A stretch of DNA of 64,000 nucleotides from Coturnix japonica (GCF_001577835.2 NC_029516.1:71617221-71681220), one strand, 5' to 3'. Numbered from the stretch's first letter, positions 22,863 through 34,765 are shown. Made by a program: numbers and translations. Notes: a model not told the origin generated them from the sequence alone.

Positions 22863-25800
22863 AATGGCATTCCCTTTTTATTGGACACAGTGAATACAAC
22901 CAGCAAGATACCCTCCCAGAGGTGTGTGCTGGTTTCCAGGCAGTTTCACCTTGTATCTAACTCAAATTATCAGGGCAATAAAGAGTACAGCAGGAATATC
23001 GTGAGCTGACGCAATCGCACCGTGCATTTACAGCTCAGCTTGGCAGATCCACGGGCAGTGGGATACACCGTAAGTGGTTACAGCAAATTCAAGTTGTTGT
23101 TTGAAAGCAGCTGCGTTTCTTTAAACAGCTCCCAAATCCAGGTGCTGGATAAAGGCGATTCCTGTGACAGGTGAACCTTTCGTTTGCTGGTGGATTATGC
23201 TTTCACAAGTGTCAGCTCATTTTCTCGCTATTACAGCATTTTTCATACCAGTTACAAAAACACATTTAATGCTTTCCTGTGACCCATTCTTTGTGACTCC
23301 CTGACAGAAAGGTCTCATTCAGCTGTCATTCAAGTGATTCAAGTGGACGCAGGGCCAACTCCCTGAGATACATTCAGGCTTCCTTAATATGTATTTACAA
23401 AAAGCCTTTTGAGTGCTTCCCGAGGGGGGCCACAGAGGCAGGTCAACCCTTCAATGAACAGGAAAATGAGAGCCAATGCTCCCAGCCCTTGTGGCTTTCT
23501 TAGCCAGCAAGGCTTGAACCCCAGCATGAATCCCAGCATTCACTGGAAAACATGGTTGAGACAAGGGAAGGTAGGAAGGAGATCAGGCAGCGGGCTGGAA
23601 TACATGCGGTGAAGACTGATGTTGCTGTTGAGTAATCAGTATTTGCTGTATTTGGATGATTTGTTCACAAACAGCTGGTTTTAGTGAATCAGACCATAGT
23701 TTTGTGCACGCTCTTGCATGTATTTGTGTCCACCCTCAAAGAGGAAACGTCCCAAGTTCCCAGAATCACCCCATCAGGAACTGACTGGAATTTGACAGCT
23801 GCAAATCAGAAGGAGCCAAGAATTCTCCTCTCCATCAGAAATTCATTCATCTGCTGAAATAAGCGTGAGATTTCTACTACTAAGCAGAGATATCTCTAGA
23901 TGATGGTGACATTAGAAACAGCCCCACAGGTGAGGTAATTCCACTGTAGCATTCTGCTATGCAATCAGAAGCTGGGCTGAGGGGGGCACTGTTCTACTAG
24001 AAGGGTGATGCCCCTAAGCCAGACCCAGCAGGGGCCTATTTAATTTGCAACACTGGGCCTTTCCCCTTCTGGTCCTGATGGCCACCAGTCCCACAGCAGG
24101 AGTTAAGGTCAGTTTTGCACTGACCACCCATCTTACAGGGCAGCTGGAAAGATACGGACATTGTTTCAAAAGTTATTGGTTGGATTTTTGCATGGGTGCC
24201 AAGATCCATGTTGCTGCAAGCTGAGCAACTGAGTGTTCCTCTCTCCCTTTACAGGATTGTTATAAAATGATTTCCCCCTGTGACCAGTCTAGGCTGTTCT
24301 AACGCACACTCAGAAATGAAGCACTGACTTTTAAAAAGATCTTCCTGCCCTTAGGGTGACAGATGAAAGAACAGGTCACAGCTTTGTTCTGCTGCAACGT
24401 GTCTGGAAGTGTTGAGTGGCACGCTTTCATTACAGCAACATTTCCACTTGTCTCATTGTTTTTTTGCAAGTTTGCAACCTACCTGTAGTGTATTAAAGGA
24501 ACTGCTGGGATGACCAAAACAGCTATGAGACACGGCTTTGCTCATGTCACTTAGGCAGCAATAGCCGTCTCTTGGCAGCTGTGTCTGTTGAACAGAGTAC
24601 GTTGGCTTCCACCTGTAACATAAACCTGGTGGCATTTCTCAGCGGCTCAGCAGGCGTGCCCAAGCCCAGGATAACATCAGTTCATTTAATAAGCCGGAAT
24701 ATTGGCTTTACAAAATAAAGTCATCTGTTTAAGAGAAGTCCAAGGACGGTGCTCACATCACTTCGGCAGCTTGAGCGTGCTGCTGCTTTATCTCCGCCTT
24801 TGACTTTTGTCCCCAGTCTAATACCACTGTTTTTATGACTCTGCAGTAACCAGCGGAATCAATTAATTTAGATGTTCCAGATAACGAGGAATTTGTTCTG
24901 CAGCAAAAAGGTCTCCAATGAAGACTAAAATGTTAGAGGCCCAGAGCGTGCTGCAGTTAGTGATTCTTTGATAATGAGTGAGAACAGAGAGGAGAAAAGC
25001 AAGGGTGAAAGAAGATGAAATACCTACTACTTCATTATCTGGCATTAACATCCCAGTGTGCATTAAGGCTGCATTCTCCATAAAAATACCTTGGGTTCAC
25101 TTGCCTATCGTCTCCTAAAAATCGAGGTGTTATACCAAAACGTTCACACCGAGTGTTCTGGAAGAACTAAAGTGAACGTGATTCAGGATGTTTCCAAGAA
25201 CATGTCTAAAATAAATGCATTTTCTCTCATTTCCATCACATCTGATGGGGGTTTTTGTTTGTTCGTTTGTTGTTTTTTATATCTGAGACGCTTCATCTCC
25301 CTCATACTGCACAAACTGCACGTGTAACTTCTGTGGCTACTGATATTTTTATGGGCCTTAGGATTCAGCAGACAAAAAGCCGTCTCCAAATGATCCCTTG
25401 AAAGCCCTCCTGGAGCACGCTCCGTCTCCTTGCAGCTGCCAGGCTTTCTGCAGGTGGCAGCCAAGCGTGCTTTTCCCTGCAAGTCACTGCATCGCGTTGT
25501 GAAATAGGGCACTGAGCTGGCAGGGAAGCAGTGTTTTTTTCAGTTGTGCGATGACCACCATGCTGGTGCTGAAGCAAGATGGCACAAGAAGCAGATGTGA
25601 AAGCCAGGAAAGGGTGAATCTGACTGAAGAATGGGTTGTGTCTTGGGCTCGAATAGCTAGAGAAGGACAGAGGATGAAGATCTTTGTTTTCTGAGTGAGG
25701 ATAGAATGGATTAAGCCACCAAGGATTCAGGGTCTAAGAGCTGCTGGGGAAAAGGTGAGGTGCTGCTTGTTTTCAAGGCTCTGGAAAAAGATGGGAAATG

Positions 25801-26589
25801 AGAGTGTAAGGGAAACTGTTGATCACAGCCTGAACCTCTGATTAACTGTCCAAGGCAAGCAACAGGTCAGCTGTGGGAGCACAGGTGAAGTTAGTTCAGT
25901 TGTGCTCCTGGAAGGGCTGGAGCTTGACTCCACCTCTCCTAGATCCCATTTAAGGGCTGACCACCACTAAGGTGGCATCTCTTTCTGGTGATTGCTCCTG
26001 TATGGAGTGTTTGTGGTGAGCTTTGAGATTGCTGAGCATCCATCTTGACTGAAGGCCTCAGAGTTGGTGAGTCTTTTCCTTAGATGCCCTCTGGCTATCT
26101 CTTTATAACTATACTTATATTATTCCAACTATACAGAGAGAAATGTGGATAGAAAAAATTCCTAGTGGCACATGTTGCCCTCTACAGTCTGGGAGGGAAC
26201 TCAGGCACCCTCGCCTCTCATCTCATCTGCTGCCAGCACATGAATTTGGCTCCAAGGCTGTCCAGCAGCACTGTGACCTCTGTTTAGAGCCAGCCTTACC
26301 TTGGACAGCTGGAGGGGGCCACAATTGCCTCTGCTAGTCCCTGGAAGATGTTCCTATGGTTGATCTAACCCTTATAAGCTTTGGAGGGACCTTGTAGATA
26401 TGTACATTGTGGTATCCTTGTGAAGTTGAGTTTGCTTTAAAACAAACCAGCCAGGATCCTAAAAAACCACGTGCCCTAATCTGTGCCAAAAAGGCTCTGA
26501 AATCAAGAAGTCAGAAGCTGAGGGAGCCTGGAATTTAAACAATTTGTGCAGACTTAATTTGGCTTTCTACGGCATGTATGATTTTGTGG
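22863..26589. other. Intergenic stretch
   Basis: About 3.7 kb of AT-moderate unique sequence with no repeat, RNA gene or coding region recognised. Confidence 0.4.
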
Positions 26590-26755
26590 AAAACAGCCCT
26601 AGAAGGGACCTTGAGGAGCCAGCTGGGGATCGCAGCCCATCTCTTTGTCCTGAGGCAGGACCAATTATTTCTAGACCGTTCTTGACAAATGTTTCTCTAA
26701 TCTTCTCTTTCAAGGAAGATGTTAATGACATGATCGCATACTTTTTCTTAATAGG
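26590..26755 (-). mobile_element. Ancient CR1/L3-type LINE remnant
   Basis: The plus strand shows 'agaagggaccttgaggagcc' and 'ctgaggcaggaccaattat', then 'tctagaccgttcttgacaaatgtttctc', matching the reverse complement of the CR1/L3 tail. It is short and old. Confidence 0.6.
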
Positions 26756-27639
26756 CTCCTGCCTCAGTGCATAAAATAAACCAGGACCGTGCAGTGAAGG
26801 AGACTGGGAACTCAGCAGGAGAAAGGGCAGTTTGTGGTTCAGCTTGCTGGCTGCTGCCCTGGAGAACTGCCTTTGCTTCCAAATTCCTGGGTGGCCATTT
26901 AAGTCAGGCCTCTCCCAGGCAATTATTCCATTTTTTTCTGTTTTATAGGTATGCAGCTTGAAAATATTGCCTCTGACTTAACTGCCCTTGTTTGGTGCAT
27001 TGTCTTGATACAGTACTAGTGCTTTGACTTCACTGCTTCCACCACGCAAACAGCCCATATTGTCATAGACTGGGAAACCCAGCTGGAATTCTTTCATGCA
27101 GTACTCAGCACTGGCTGTCATGAGTCACTCATCTCCCACTTCTCACCTGACCTTGCCCCGTGTGCTCTGCCAGCCTCCATCTGCCCACGCTTTGTTTATT
27201 CTGCTGAAAGTGCACGTATCAAATCTCAGCTGTGTGTGATGATCCCCGAATCTTGTATTTTAAGGACAGTTCTGTCTGTTTTATTAAGTTCAAGATTCAG
27301 TGAAATCACCTCGTCCTCATGAGGTGTGCTCTGTATAGCTCATAATATCAGTAATACCTGTAATTACCTCGAGGAAAAATCAAGTTTAGCAAAATGTGTA
27401 AGAACTGACACCATATAGGGCCTTCTTTCCTGAGTAGGAGAGCTGCTTGGTGGTCATAAGAACAACATAGGTCTCTATGCAGAGCTTCCTTCCTAACTGC
27501 TGGTGCCTGGTATGTATTTGGGCATGGAGTTGTTTCTCCTCATGTGCAGGACTCTCAAACTTCGTAGATAGCTCTCTGCCCAATACCCAGCCTGTTCCAT
27601 TCTTTCTGAATCACAGCCTGCCCCTCCTTCCAGCTTTGT
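26756..27639. other. Intergenic unique sequence
   Basis: No gene or repeat is recognised. Confidence 0.4.
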
Positions 27640-28165
27640 ATAATGTACAAAATTGTTCCAGGTGTGTAACCATCCCATCATTCAGATCTTTGCTGGAGAT
27701 GCTGAACAGTAGAAGACCTAATACTGACCTGTAGGACATACTGCTAATGACTGTCCTCCAGTTGGACTGTGTGCTACTTATTATGATGCTCTGGCTCTGG
27801 ACAGCCAGCCATTTTTTGCCCACCCCACACTTTGCTAATCTAACCCATGCTTCTCTGAGTGGTCCATAGGGGTGTTACGGGAAACAGTGTAAAAAGACTG
27901 ACTACACTTGAAGTAAATTACATCCACTGTTCTCCATCCCTCCATCAAGCCAGTCAACTAATTGTAGAAAGCTGTCCGATTGATTGAGCCTGGTCTCACC
28001 TTCATAAATCCAATTTGGCTGTTCCCAGTCACCTTTGCTTTTCATGAGTTTAGAGGCAGATTCTATTTGTCAGTGCTTCATTACCTTTTAGAATCTAAGG
28101 TGAGGTTGACCAGCCTGTAGTTCACCAGTTCTTCCTTCTTGCCCATCCTGAAAGCAAGAGTGACG
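27640..28165 (-). mobile_element. Ancient CR1-type LINE, internal ORF2 part
   Basis: The plus strand follows the reverse complement of the CR1 reverse-transcriptase region through several blocks in order: 'gatgctgaacagtagaagacc', 'ttggactgtgtgctactta', 'catccactgttctccatccctcc', 'aggtgaggttgaccagcctgtagtt'. Diverged and not coding. Confidence 0.8.
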
Positions 28166-28189
28166 TGAAGCTGCATCAGGAGATGATCA

Positions 28190-28412
28190 GGTTAGGGGGT
28201 TATGAAAATGTTCTTCACCAGTGAGTGGTAGGGCCCTGGAACAGGCTGCCCAGGGCAGTGGGCATGGCCCCAAGCTGCCAGAGTTCAAGGAGCATTTGGA
28301 CACCATTCTCAGACATAGGGTTTGGATTTTGGGTGGTGCTGTGTGGAGCCAGGAGTTGGATTTGCTGATCTTTGTTGTTCCCTTCCAACTCAGGATGTTC
28401 TATGATTCTGTT
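28190..28412 (+). mobile_element. CR1 LINE fragment, 3' end
   Basis: Plus-strand CR1: 'gccctggaacaggctgcccaggg', 'agttcaaggagcatttggac', then 'ttcccttccaactcagg' and a terminal 'tctatgattctg'. It lies 25 bases from the minus-strand remnant and belongs to a different subfamily from the young trio. Confidence 0.88.
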
Positions 28413-31400
28413 GTAATTTGCTTGCCTCCAGGCCTTAAGAACCTCTCTTGATCACCACCATCTTTCAAAGCATTGCCTCACAGTGACATCAGCCAGCTTC
28501 CTCAGCACTCATGGGGCCCCCTCAGGGATCTGGAATTGCCAACAGACAGTGCCACAAGTCAAAGCTTCTCCTGGGGTCACTTCACCCTGCTTTTACCTTC
28601 TGTGCACTTCCTTTCTATGCATTAGTTCAGACAGGGGCTCCTTGTCCATCCATGCAGGCCTCCTGCTGCCTTAGCTTGATCTCTTTCTTGTCAGGATGAA
28701 TCACTCAGGAGCTCAGAGGAGGTGCTCCTGGAATATCAAATCCCTCAGGCCCTGATTTGGAGTCCAATATCTTGTTTGACTGTGGTCAACGTAAGATGTC
28801 TCAGAGTGTTTTATGGATTTTAAGATACTTGAAAGGCTGGTGTGTGGCCATCGCTGTAGAGTTAGAAGGTTGCGTTCAAACTTCACATTCTGAAATTGAT
28901 TTCACATCACACACACAAAAATATAGTTTTAAGATTACCCCTTTCAGAGTATTACCCAATACTTGTGCAGATTCCACCATTATTACCATAAATTCGTCTG
29001 TATCGGGGATATCTTGCACCAGTGATTTCAGAGGCTGGTTATAGACAAAGATTAACTTCCATCACATAATGGGGGGTTTCTTACCCCAGGGCTCCCTTTC
29101 TAGCTATGGAAAAGAGTCTCCTCCCCATGAATTTCTAGAGCAGCCCCACTTGAGAACTTGAAACATCTCCTGGAGGCAACTTTCACCTTCCAGGGACAAG
29201 AAAAATACCCCAGCCTGAGCAATAACTGCTTTGTTTAAAACAGTTTCCTTCTGTTGCTTTTAAAAGTGCCATCATTCCTATTAATTGCGTTGTCCTCTTG
29301 CTCCCATGCCACGAGGCAACGGGAAGGTCCCTGTGAACTCAGAATGGCATCACCAGCTAGATATGGCTTGAATCCAGTCTCATTAAAAAATAAGTAACTG
29401 TAGCACTTCCCTTAAGTCAGTTGTCCTGAAACGACTCCTTTACAGAAAGGCATTGTTAATCCCACCAGGGTTTTTATGCTTGTAGGCTCTTTTCTCAGAG
29501 CTGTTTGGAGCGACTACCGTTCCAGTCACGCTAACCTTGCTTGAGCTCAGCCATTTCCTTTCCGTGTCCTTACGTGCTTCCTCACTGCTGCCTGTTAAGT
29601 GCAGCTCAGCTGCTGCTGGTTTGCAGCCTCTCGCTGGGTCTGAGACAAGAGCTCATCCAAGTCTCACAGAGCAGCCAGCCAGTTGGGCGAGATCAGGAGA
29701 TAAGCACTGCTGGCCCTTAGCAAAACAATGGCCTGTACGCTCAGTTCTGCTAAATACGCTAAACAAACGGAGGGGAAAAAAAAAAATAGGTTGCTTGTAA
29801 CAATCTCAGTTACAAAATGTTCAGGAGGAAATGAGATTCTGGATTATTATTATTTTTTTTAAGGATTGCAATTGTTTCCATTGATTTCTAAGGCTTTTCA
29901 GTGCTTTCATGCTGCTGGTTTCTTGTTCCCAGCGTGTTAGATCTGTAGCCTGATCCTGAGCCTCTTGAAGAAAAGGTTTTTGGATTGCGTCTAATAAGCT
30001 GAAGCAAAAGCAACACAGGCTGTTTTCCTGATCAAATTAGGAGGTGTGCTCTGTTGTGAAGGGTGTAAAAAGACTTTGCTGTGCCAAGCAGACTGTGTGG
30101 AATTAGGGGGAAACAGGCATTTTTTGTAGCGAAATTCCAGTGTTTTACATACGCAGCAGTAAGCCTCTTCTGATCTTATTCCAGAGCCTACTTTAAGTTT
30201 TTGTGTTTGCAGATCTCTTCCCTTTAACCTGTGCATGAATATAAGTTTTTATATTCAGCAACACAATTCAGCTCCATGCTTTTCCAGATGTTTTAGAGAT
30301 GTGGGAGGGAACTCTCCTTTAGAAACATCTGTCCCTATTTCAGGCCTATGACAGCTGTCAACACCAGACGTACAATGCGAGGCACAGCAACAATTAGTAA
30401 CTATTTGCAAGCCAAAGACGAAGGAGGTAGTGTGCAATGGTCATTAGTGAGCAGCCAGGGACAGGGATCATTAAATTAATTAGTCTGCTTGGCAAAAACT
30501 CAGTGAGCAAAATGGGAATACTGTTACAGTTTTGGCCGCTTCATAATTATCTATGTGTTTTCTCACGGGTTCTACTCGCTCTCCATTCTGTCACCTTTTA
30601 AAACAGGACAAAAGTGAGGACAATCACCACCTTTAATGTGGGCTGCAAATCAAAGACCTCAGAACCCAGGAAGTATGTGCAATAATATTATGAGCTCGCT
30701 GCTATGACTGATGTACAGAATGACCAAGTCTCCTTCAAAGCCCTTTTCCACCATTTTGCTACATGTTGTATTTGGACAACTAGGCTGGAGGTTGGCTAAG
30801 GAGGTGGGAAAACAGTGAGCGTGGTGCACACATGGGCTCTTCCACCAACACTGTAGTTCAGAGAGCTCCCAGTAAGTAGTTAGGACAATTTTTTATCACA
30901 ACCCTATGGAGACTGTATTAATTTCTTGCTGAGAGCGTGACCCATCTGCTCCTTGGTACGCCCTTTGCAGAAACAGGCAGGCCTGCTAGCAGCACTGGGA
31001 AATACAATAGAAAGCAGATGGTCGAATGTCTTTGGCTGCTGCAGTGAATCTAATGTGAGAAGAGCCCAATAATTTTCTAGATTTGAATCTTTTTAAACTG
31101 CTGAGGAAACGGGCATCATTCTTGATGTCAAGAGAACAAATGTCTGGAGGGCTTGTCAACGGATCATGAGAGTAACATGGCTTTTCTGGCTCTGGATGCT
31201 GTGTTTTTTCAGGGCTATTTAGGAACAGGGTGTGTCTGGACAAATGCTGGAGTAAGGGAAGCTGTCCAACTGAGTAAAGAGTTTTGTCACCCTGTGAAAC
31301 TTGATGTCTCTCTCGGTGAGTAGGAGAAACCTTAAACCTCTCCAGAGCATCGGTGGAGAGGACTTTCATAGACGGGTGCATCACTTGCATTGTGAGTCAC

Positions 31401-33400
31401 CAGTGTTTTCCATGTGTTGCAATGTTCCTGTGAACCTTCACTGGACAGCTTGGCTTGTTCTACCATACTACAGCATTGGGAAATGGAAGCTGTCTGTGTT
31501 TCCTGTTACTTTACACTGTTCAGATCGCCTGGTTCCATTGACTCTAGTGAATGTACCAGGTGTACAGGGCCTAGGTGCACCCACGCACACCCAGATCAGC
31601 AAAACATCAGCTGGTCTCTGAAGCAATTGTTGGTGAGGACACATTTTGTGACAGGAAATCATTGCAAAACTCTGGGTTCTCAGGACTGAAAGTGTCTGTC
31701 CTGCTCAGAAAAATAAACATAACCGGTACGTTCTAAACGTGGATTCGTATGGATTTTGTACCAGGATAAAAATCAAAACCAATCTTTGGGATATATTGTC
31801 TAATAATTAACGCCTGAGCAGTCAGAGAATCTCTGGTTTTCAACTAGAAAGAAAAACAACAAAGAGTACAGTTGAAGTTTGCCTATAGCCATCGGCTCCA
31901 CCTGAGCCAATTAACACAGAGACAAACCAGTACAACATCATGTTATTCTTTTCATAATTCAGTTGGCAGTATTAAGGAACTGGATGCAAAGCCGGCAAAT
32001 CTCTCAGTTTATCACTTTGAAGCACTACCGTATCAAAGTGCAAAGAGACCTTGAATGAGTTCATCCTTATCAGCCCAACGGAAGTATAAAACGCTACCCT
32101 CCTGCCCTCTTACTGATGTTGGAATGACACAGCAATAGCTGCAGGGTAAGCAAACAAAAAGGCAACAGAAACATTTCTTGCTGATTAATTGAAGAGGAAA
32201 CAGAGGAGAAAGAAAAGGTAGGAATTCCCTGCACTGGAACGTGTCTACTGGCTGCTCATGAATGTTGGAGCAGATCTATGCTGTGTATTCTTAAGGCGAC
32301 TGGATCTGAGTTTGATGGTGATACATAAGATGTAAGCAGGCAAATTAGACAAACAAAAAAGCCTCTCCACCATTGCTACTGAGCTTTTAAAAGCTTTGTT
32401 CTCCGCAGAAATAGTACCGATTTTCTAATTCACTGCCACCTTATGGCATTTTGGAGAGATAACACTTGAGTAATTTCCATCAGATGCTTCATGTTTCCCA
32501 GGCACCCTCTCTGAGAACTTGGATGTGACAGGAACACTTTGATTTTTGAATCACTGCAGCTGTAAAACCGCCCTTTGCATCCAGATTTGGAACAATATTA
32601 ATGCCTAAGACACTGGATTATTCCTGCTCGTGAAAACTGATCATTAAAGCGTCAATTCTATTTATAATTGCGGATTTTAAAGGGAGGTCATTTCATCAGC
32701 CAAGGGGCCAAAAATAAATACGAACTTTGCAATGTTATCAAAAGAGAATCTTTCAATCTAAAAAAGCCACCAGCTCGCTCATGACTTCCCCCGATGAGTT
32801 TAATTCAGTGCATTTTTGACATTGAGGATGAAAGCTTAGCAGATGCCCTTCTTTATGTGTTAATGGTTTTTCTGACAGTAGCCCCAGCTAAGGAAATAAT
32901 CTATGAAAAGACTAACAGAAATTGGAGATAGATAGCTTTTTGTCTCTCCAAATAAATAATAACCCTGCTGTTAAGTACACGTGTGTGGTTTCATTCTAGA
33001 TGAGAAGAAACTAGGACTGATATAGTTCATTTCTTAACCATTAGGGACAAATATGGGCAGGAGTGCCTATAAGGGAAGTAGAACTACTGGGATACCTGTA
33101 GTGTGGATGGACAGGGTTGGTGTCCATCAGTAATTTCATCAGTAAATAAGAAATTTGCATTGGTGCTCAAGACTAAAAAAGCCCCAATTTTAAGCTCAGC
33201 TCTACAGCGATGTTAGTGGGGTCACAGCACTCCAGCTCCTGCCCTGTGGAAGTCCACAGGTCCTGAGGTAGGACAGGCTCCTCCAGAGGTCGTGCTGGCC
33301 AGCTCCAACCAAAACCCTCGTGTGGTGGCACCAAGGCACGGCTATGAGGCCATTTTAGTGGCTCTGATATACACTGTGTTTCACCCCCGCCATTCCCAGC
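28413..33400. other. Intergenic stretch before the GSK3B promoter
   Basis: About 5 kb of mostly unique, AT-rich sequence. Homeodomain-like cores (attaaattaattag near 30,471) and an AT-rich, low-CpG block at 32,380-32,960 look like possible conserved non-coding DNA, but this cannot be shown from one sequence. Confidence 0.35.
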
Positions 33401-33450
33401 CCCTCTGAAGAGCCTGTAACCCCCACACAAGGGCGGCGGCGATAACGCCC

Positions 33451-33462
33451 CGCGCATGCGCA
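33451..33462. promoter_or_regulatory. Perfect NRF1-type palindromic site
   Basis: CGCGCATGCGCA matches the consensus YGCGCAYGCGCR at every position. It lies 77 bases upstream of the first CCAAT box. Confidence 0.7.
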
Positions 33463-33538
33463 CTCTGTCCGCATCCCCGCCCTGCGCAGCGGGTGAGGTC
33501 ATGAAGGTGAAAGGGGCGGCGCCCGCCGCTGCCATGCT

Positions 33539-33884
33539 CCAATGGGAGCGGGCCGTGCTGCCGGCCCTGCATGGCGATTGGCCGAGAGCTCGCAGCTGGC
33601 TGCCGTCTTCGTGCCGCCTCATCGCCGTGAACCAATCGGCGGAGCGTAATCGAGACAGCGCGCCCTGCGATTGGCTGTCTGGCTTCGGCTCCCTTCGGGT
33701 TGGCTCGGTAATAGCCGGAAGAGAGGCTTTCTTCCTATTGGCCGCCCGACTGCGCTGCTAGGGCGGTGGCGGCGCCTTCCGATTGGGCCTCCGCCTGGCT
33801 TCGGGGGGATTCGGGTGCGTCCGTAAGGGCTTCGCGATTGGTTCCGATCCGTCACAGGCATTTCCGTAACCGCCTCGGGATTGG
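33539..33884. promoter_or_regulatory. GSK3B: Array of eight CCAAT boxes (NF-Y type)
   Basis: CCAAT or its complement ATTGG occurs at 33539 (+), 33577 (-), 33632 (+), 33670 (-), 33737 (-), 33782 (-), 33837 (-) and 33880 (-). Spacings are 38, 55, 38, 67, 45, 55 and 43 bases. Several boxes sit in a shared context of GATTGG or CCAATC/GGC. NF-Y binds such boxes in TATA-less promoters, and the last six share one orientation except for one. Confidence 0.85.
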
Positions 33885-33946
33885 TCCCGACGACGCTCGG
33901 GTATTTCCGTCAGGGCCTCGGGCTGGGGGCTAACGAGTGCGTCGGG
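33818..33946 (+). repeat. Degenerate 43-bp tandem repeat, three copies
   Basis: Copies start at 33818, 33861 and 33904 with an exact 43-base period and no gaps. Each has TCCGT at offset 2 and a G/C-rich block. The first two carry ATTGG at offset 19; the third is changed there. By eye about 28 of 43 positions agree between copies 1 and 2, and about 25 of 43 between copies 2 and 3. Confidence 0.7.
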
Positions 33947-34189
33947 CGCTTCGGGTGGCTATTCACAGAAGGCGCCTAGGGCCGTTCCGCAGCGTAGGGC
34001 GGCGACGGGCATAGGCGGCTGCGCGGCTTTGGCGCACACACAGAGCGCAGCAGCGGGAGCCCGGCACGCAGCGGAGGCAGCAGCGGGGACAAAGGGAGCG
34101 ACCAACAGAAACGGGGAGGGGGGCCCGGCGAGAGGCAGCCGGCGCCAGAAGGGAGCGGCGGGAAGCTTCAGCCGGGCGGACGGCTCCTC

Positions 34190-34240
34190 ATGCGCCTCGG
34201 ACGCCCGGGGAAGCAACAGCGAGAGCCGCCGGCGCTCTGA
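34190..34240 (+). other. uORF 1 in GSK3B leader, 16 codons
   Basis: ATG at 34,190 in a moderate context, TGA at 34,238. It lies in the leader only if transcription starts upstream. Confidence 0.5.
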
Positions 34241-34278
34241 AGCCGGCTGAGGACGAGCTGGGAGCCAACGCCGCCGCC

Positions 34279-34365
34279 ATGGCCCGCACCGCCGCCGCCG
34301 GCCACCGCCCGCACTGCAGCCTGCCCAGCGTGAGCCGCCGCCAGCTGCCCCTGCGGGAGCAATGA
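34279..34365 (+). other. uORF 2 in GSK3B leader, 28 codons, ideal Kozak
   Basis: The start is GCCGCCATGG, a full Kozak match, stronger than the GSK3B start itself. It encodes a basic, Ala/Arg-rich peptide (MARTAAAGHRPHC...). Its TGA at 34,363 overlaps the next ATG as ATGA. Confidence 0.65.
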
Positions 34366-34400
34366 GGAGCCGCGCCGGAGCCGCCTCAGCGCCGCACTGA
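34362..34400 (+). other. uORF 3 in GSK3B leader, 12 codons, overlaps uORF 2
   Basis: ATG at 34,362 sits inside the uORF 2 stop region (ATGA), a layout that favours terminate-and-reinitiate. Its stop TGA is at 34,398. Confidence 0.55.
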
Positions 34401-34403
34401 GAG

Positions 34404-34420
34404 CACACACACACACACAC
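34404..34420. repeat. (CA)n microsatellite in leader
   Basis: Eight and a half CA units in the GSK3B leader, probably polymorphic. Confidence 0.9.
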
Positions 34421-34594
34421 TGCGAGCCAGCCGGGCACACCGCGCCGCTTCACACCGCTCCGCCCGCCGCGGATCCCGCCGCCGCCGCCGGATCCCGTTG
34501 CGCGGGGCCGCATCGCCTCCCGTCGGCGGATCCAGCAGCTCCGAGATCCCTCCGCCGGGGGAAAAGTAGTCCCGCCGCCTCCCTCCCTCAGTGG

Positions 34595-34721
34595 CGAAGG
34601 GGGAAGGAGAGGAGAGGGCAGGAGGCAGAGAGAGGAAGGAGGCGAGGAGAAAAAGAAAAGAGAGAGAGAAAAAAAAAGAAAAAAGGCAAAAGACATAAAG
34701 GGGAAAAGGAGAAGAGAGAAG
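34595..34721 (+). repeat. Purine-rich tract in GSK3B leader
   Basis: About 127 bases that are almost all A and G, with only a few pyrimidines. It moves from a GGA/GGAG-rich half to an AAAGA/GAGA-rich half. It could form triplex or R-loop structures in DNA, or an unstructured ribosome-landing segment in RNA. Confidence 0.85.
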
Positions 34722-34765
34722 CCGAGCGGCAGGATCGGAGGAGCCGGGCCGCGAGCCTCCGCCCC

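Noticed and set aside
32382-32396. 14-bp palindrome around AGCTTTTAAAAGCT
   Set aside because: A 14-bp palindrome is expected several times by chance in 64 kb of AT-rich DNA.
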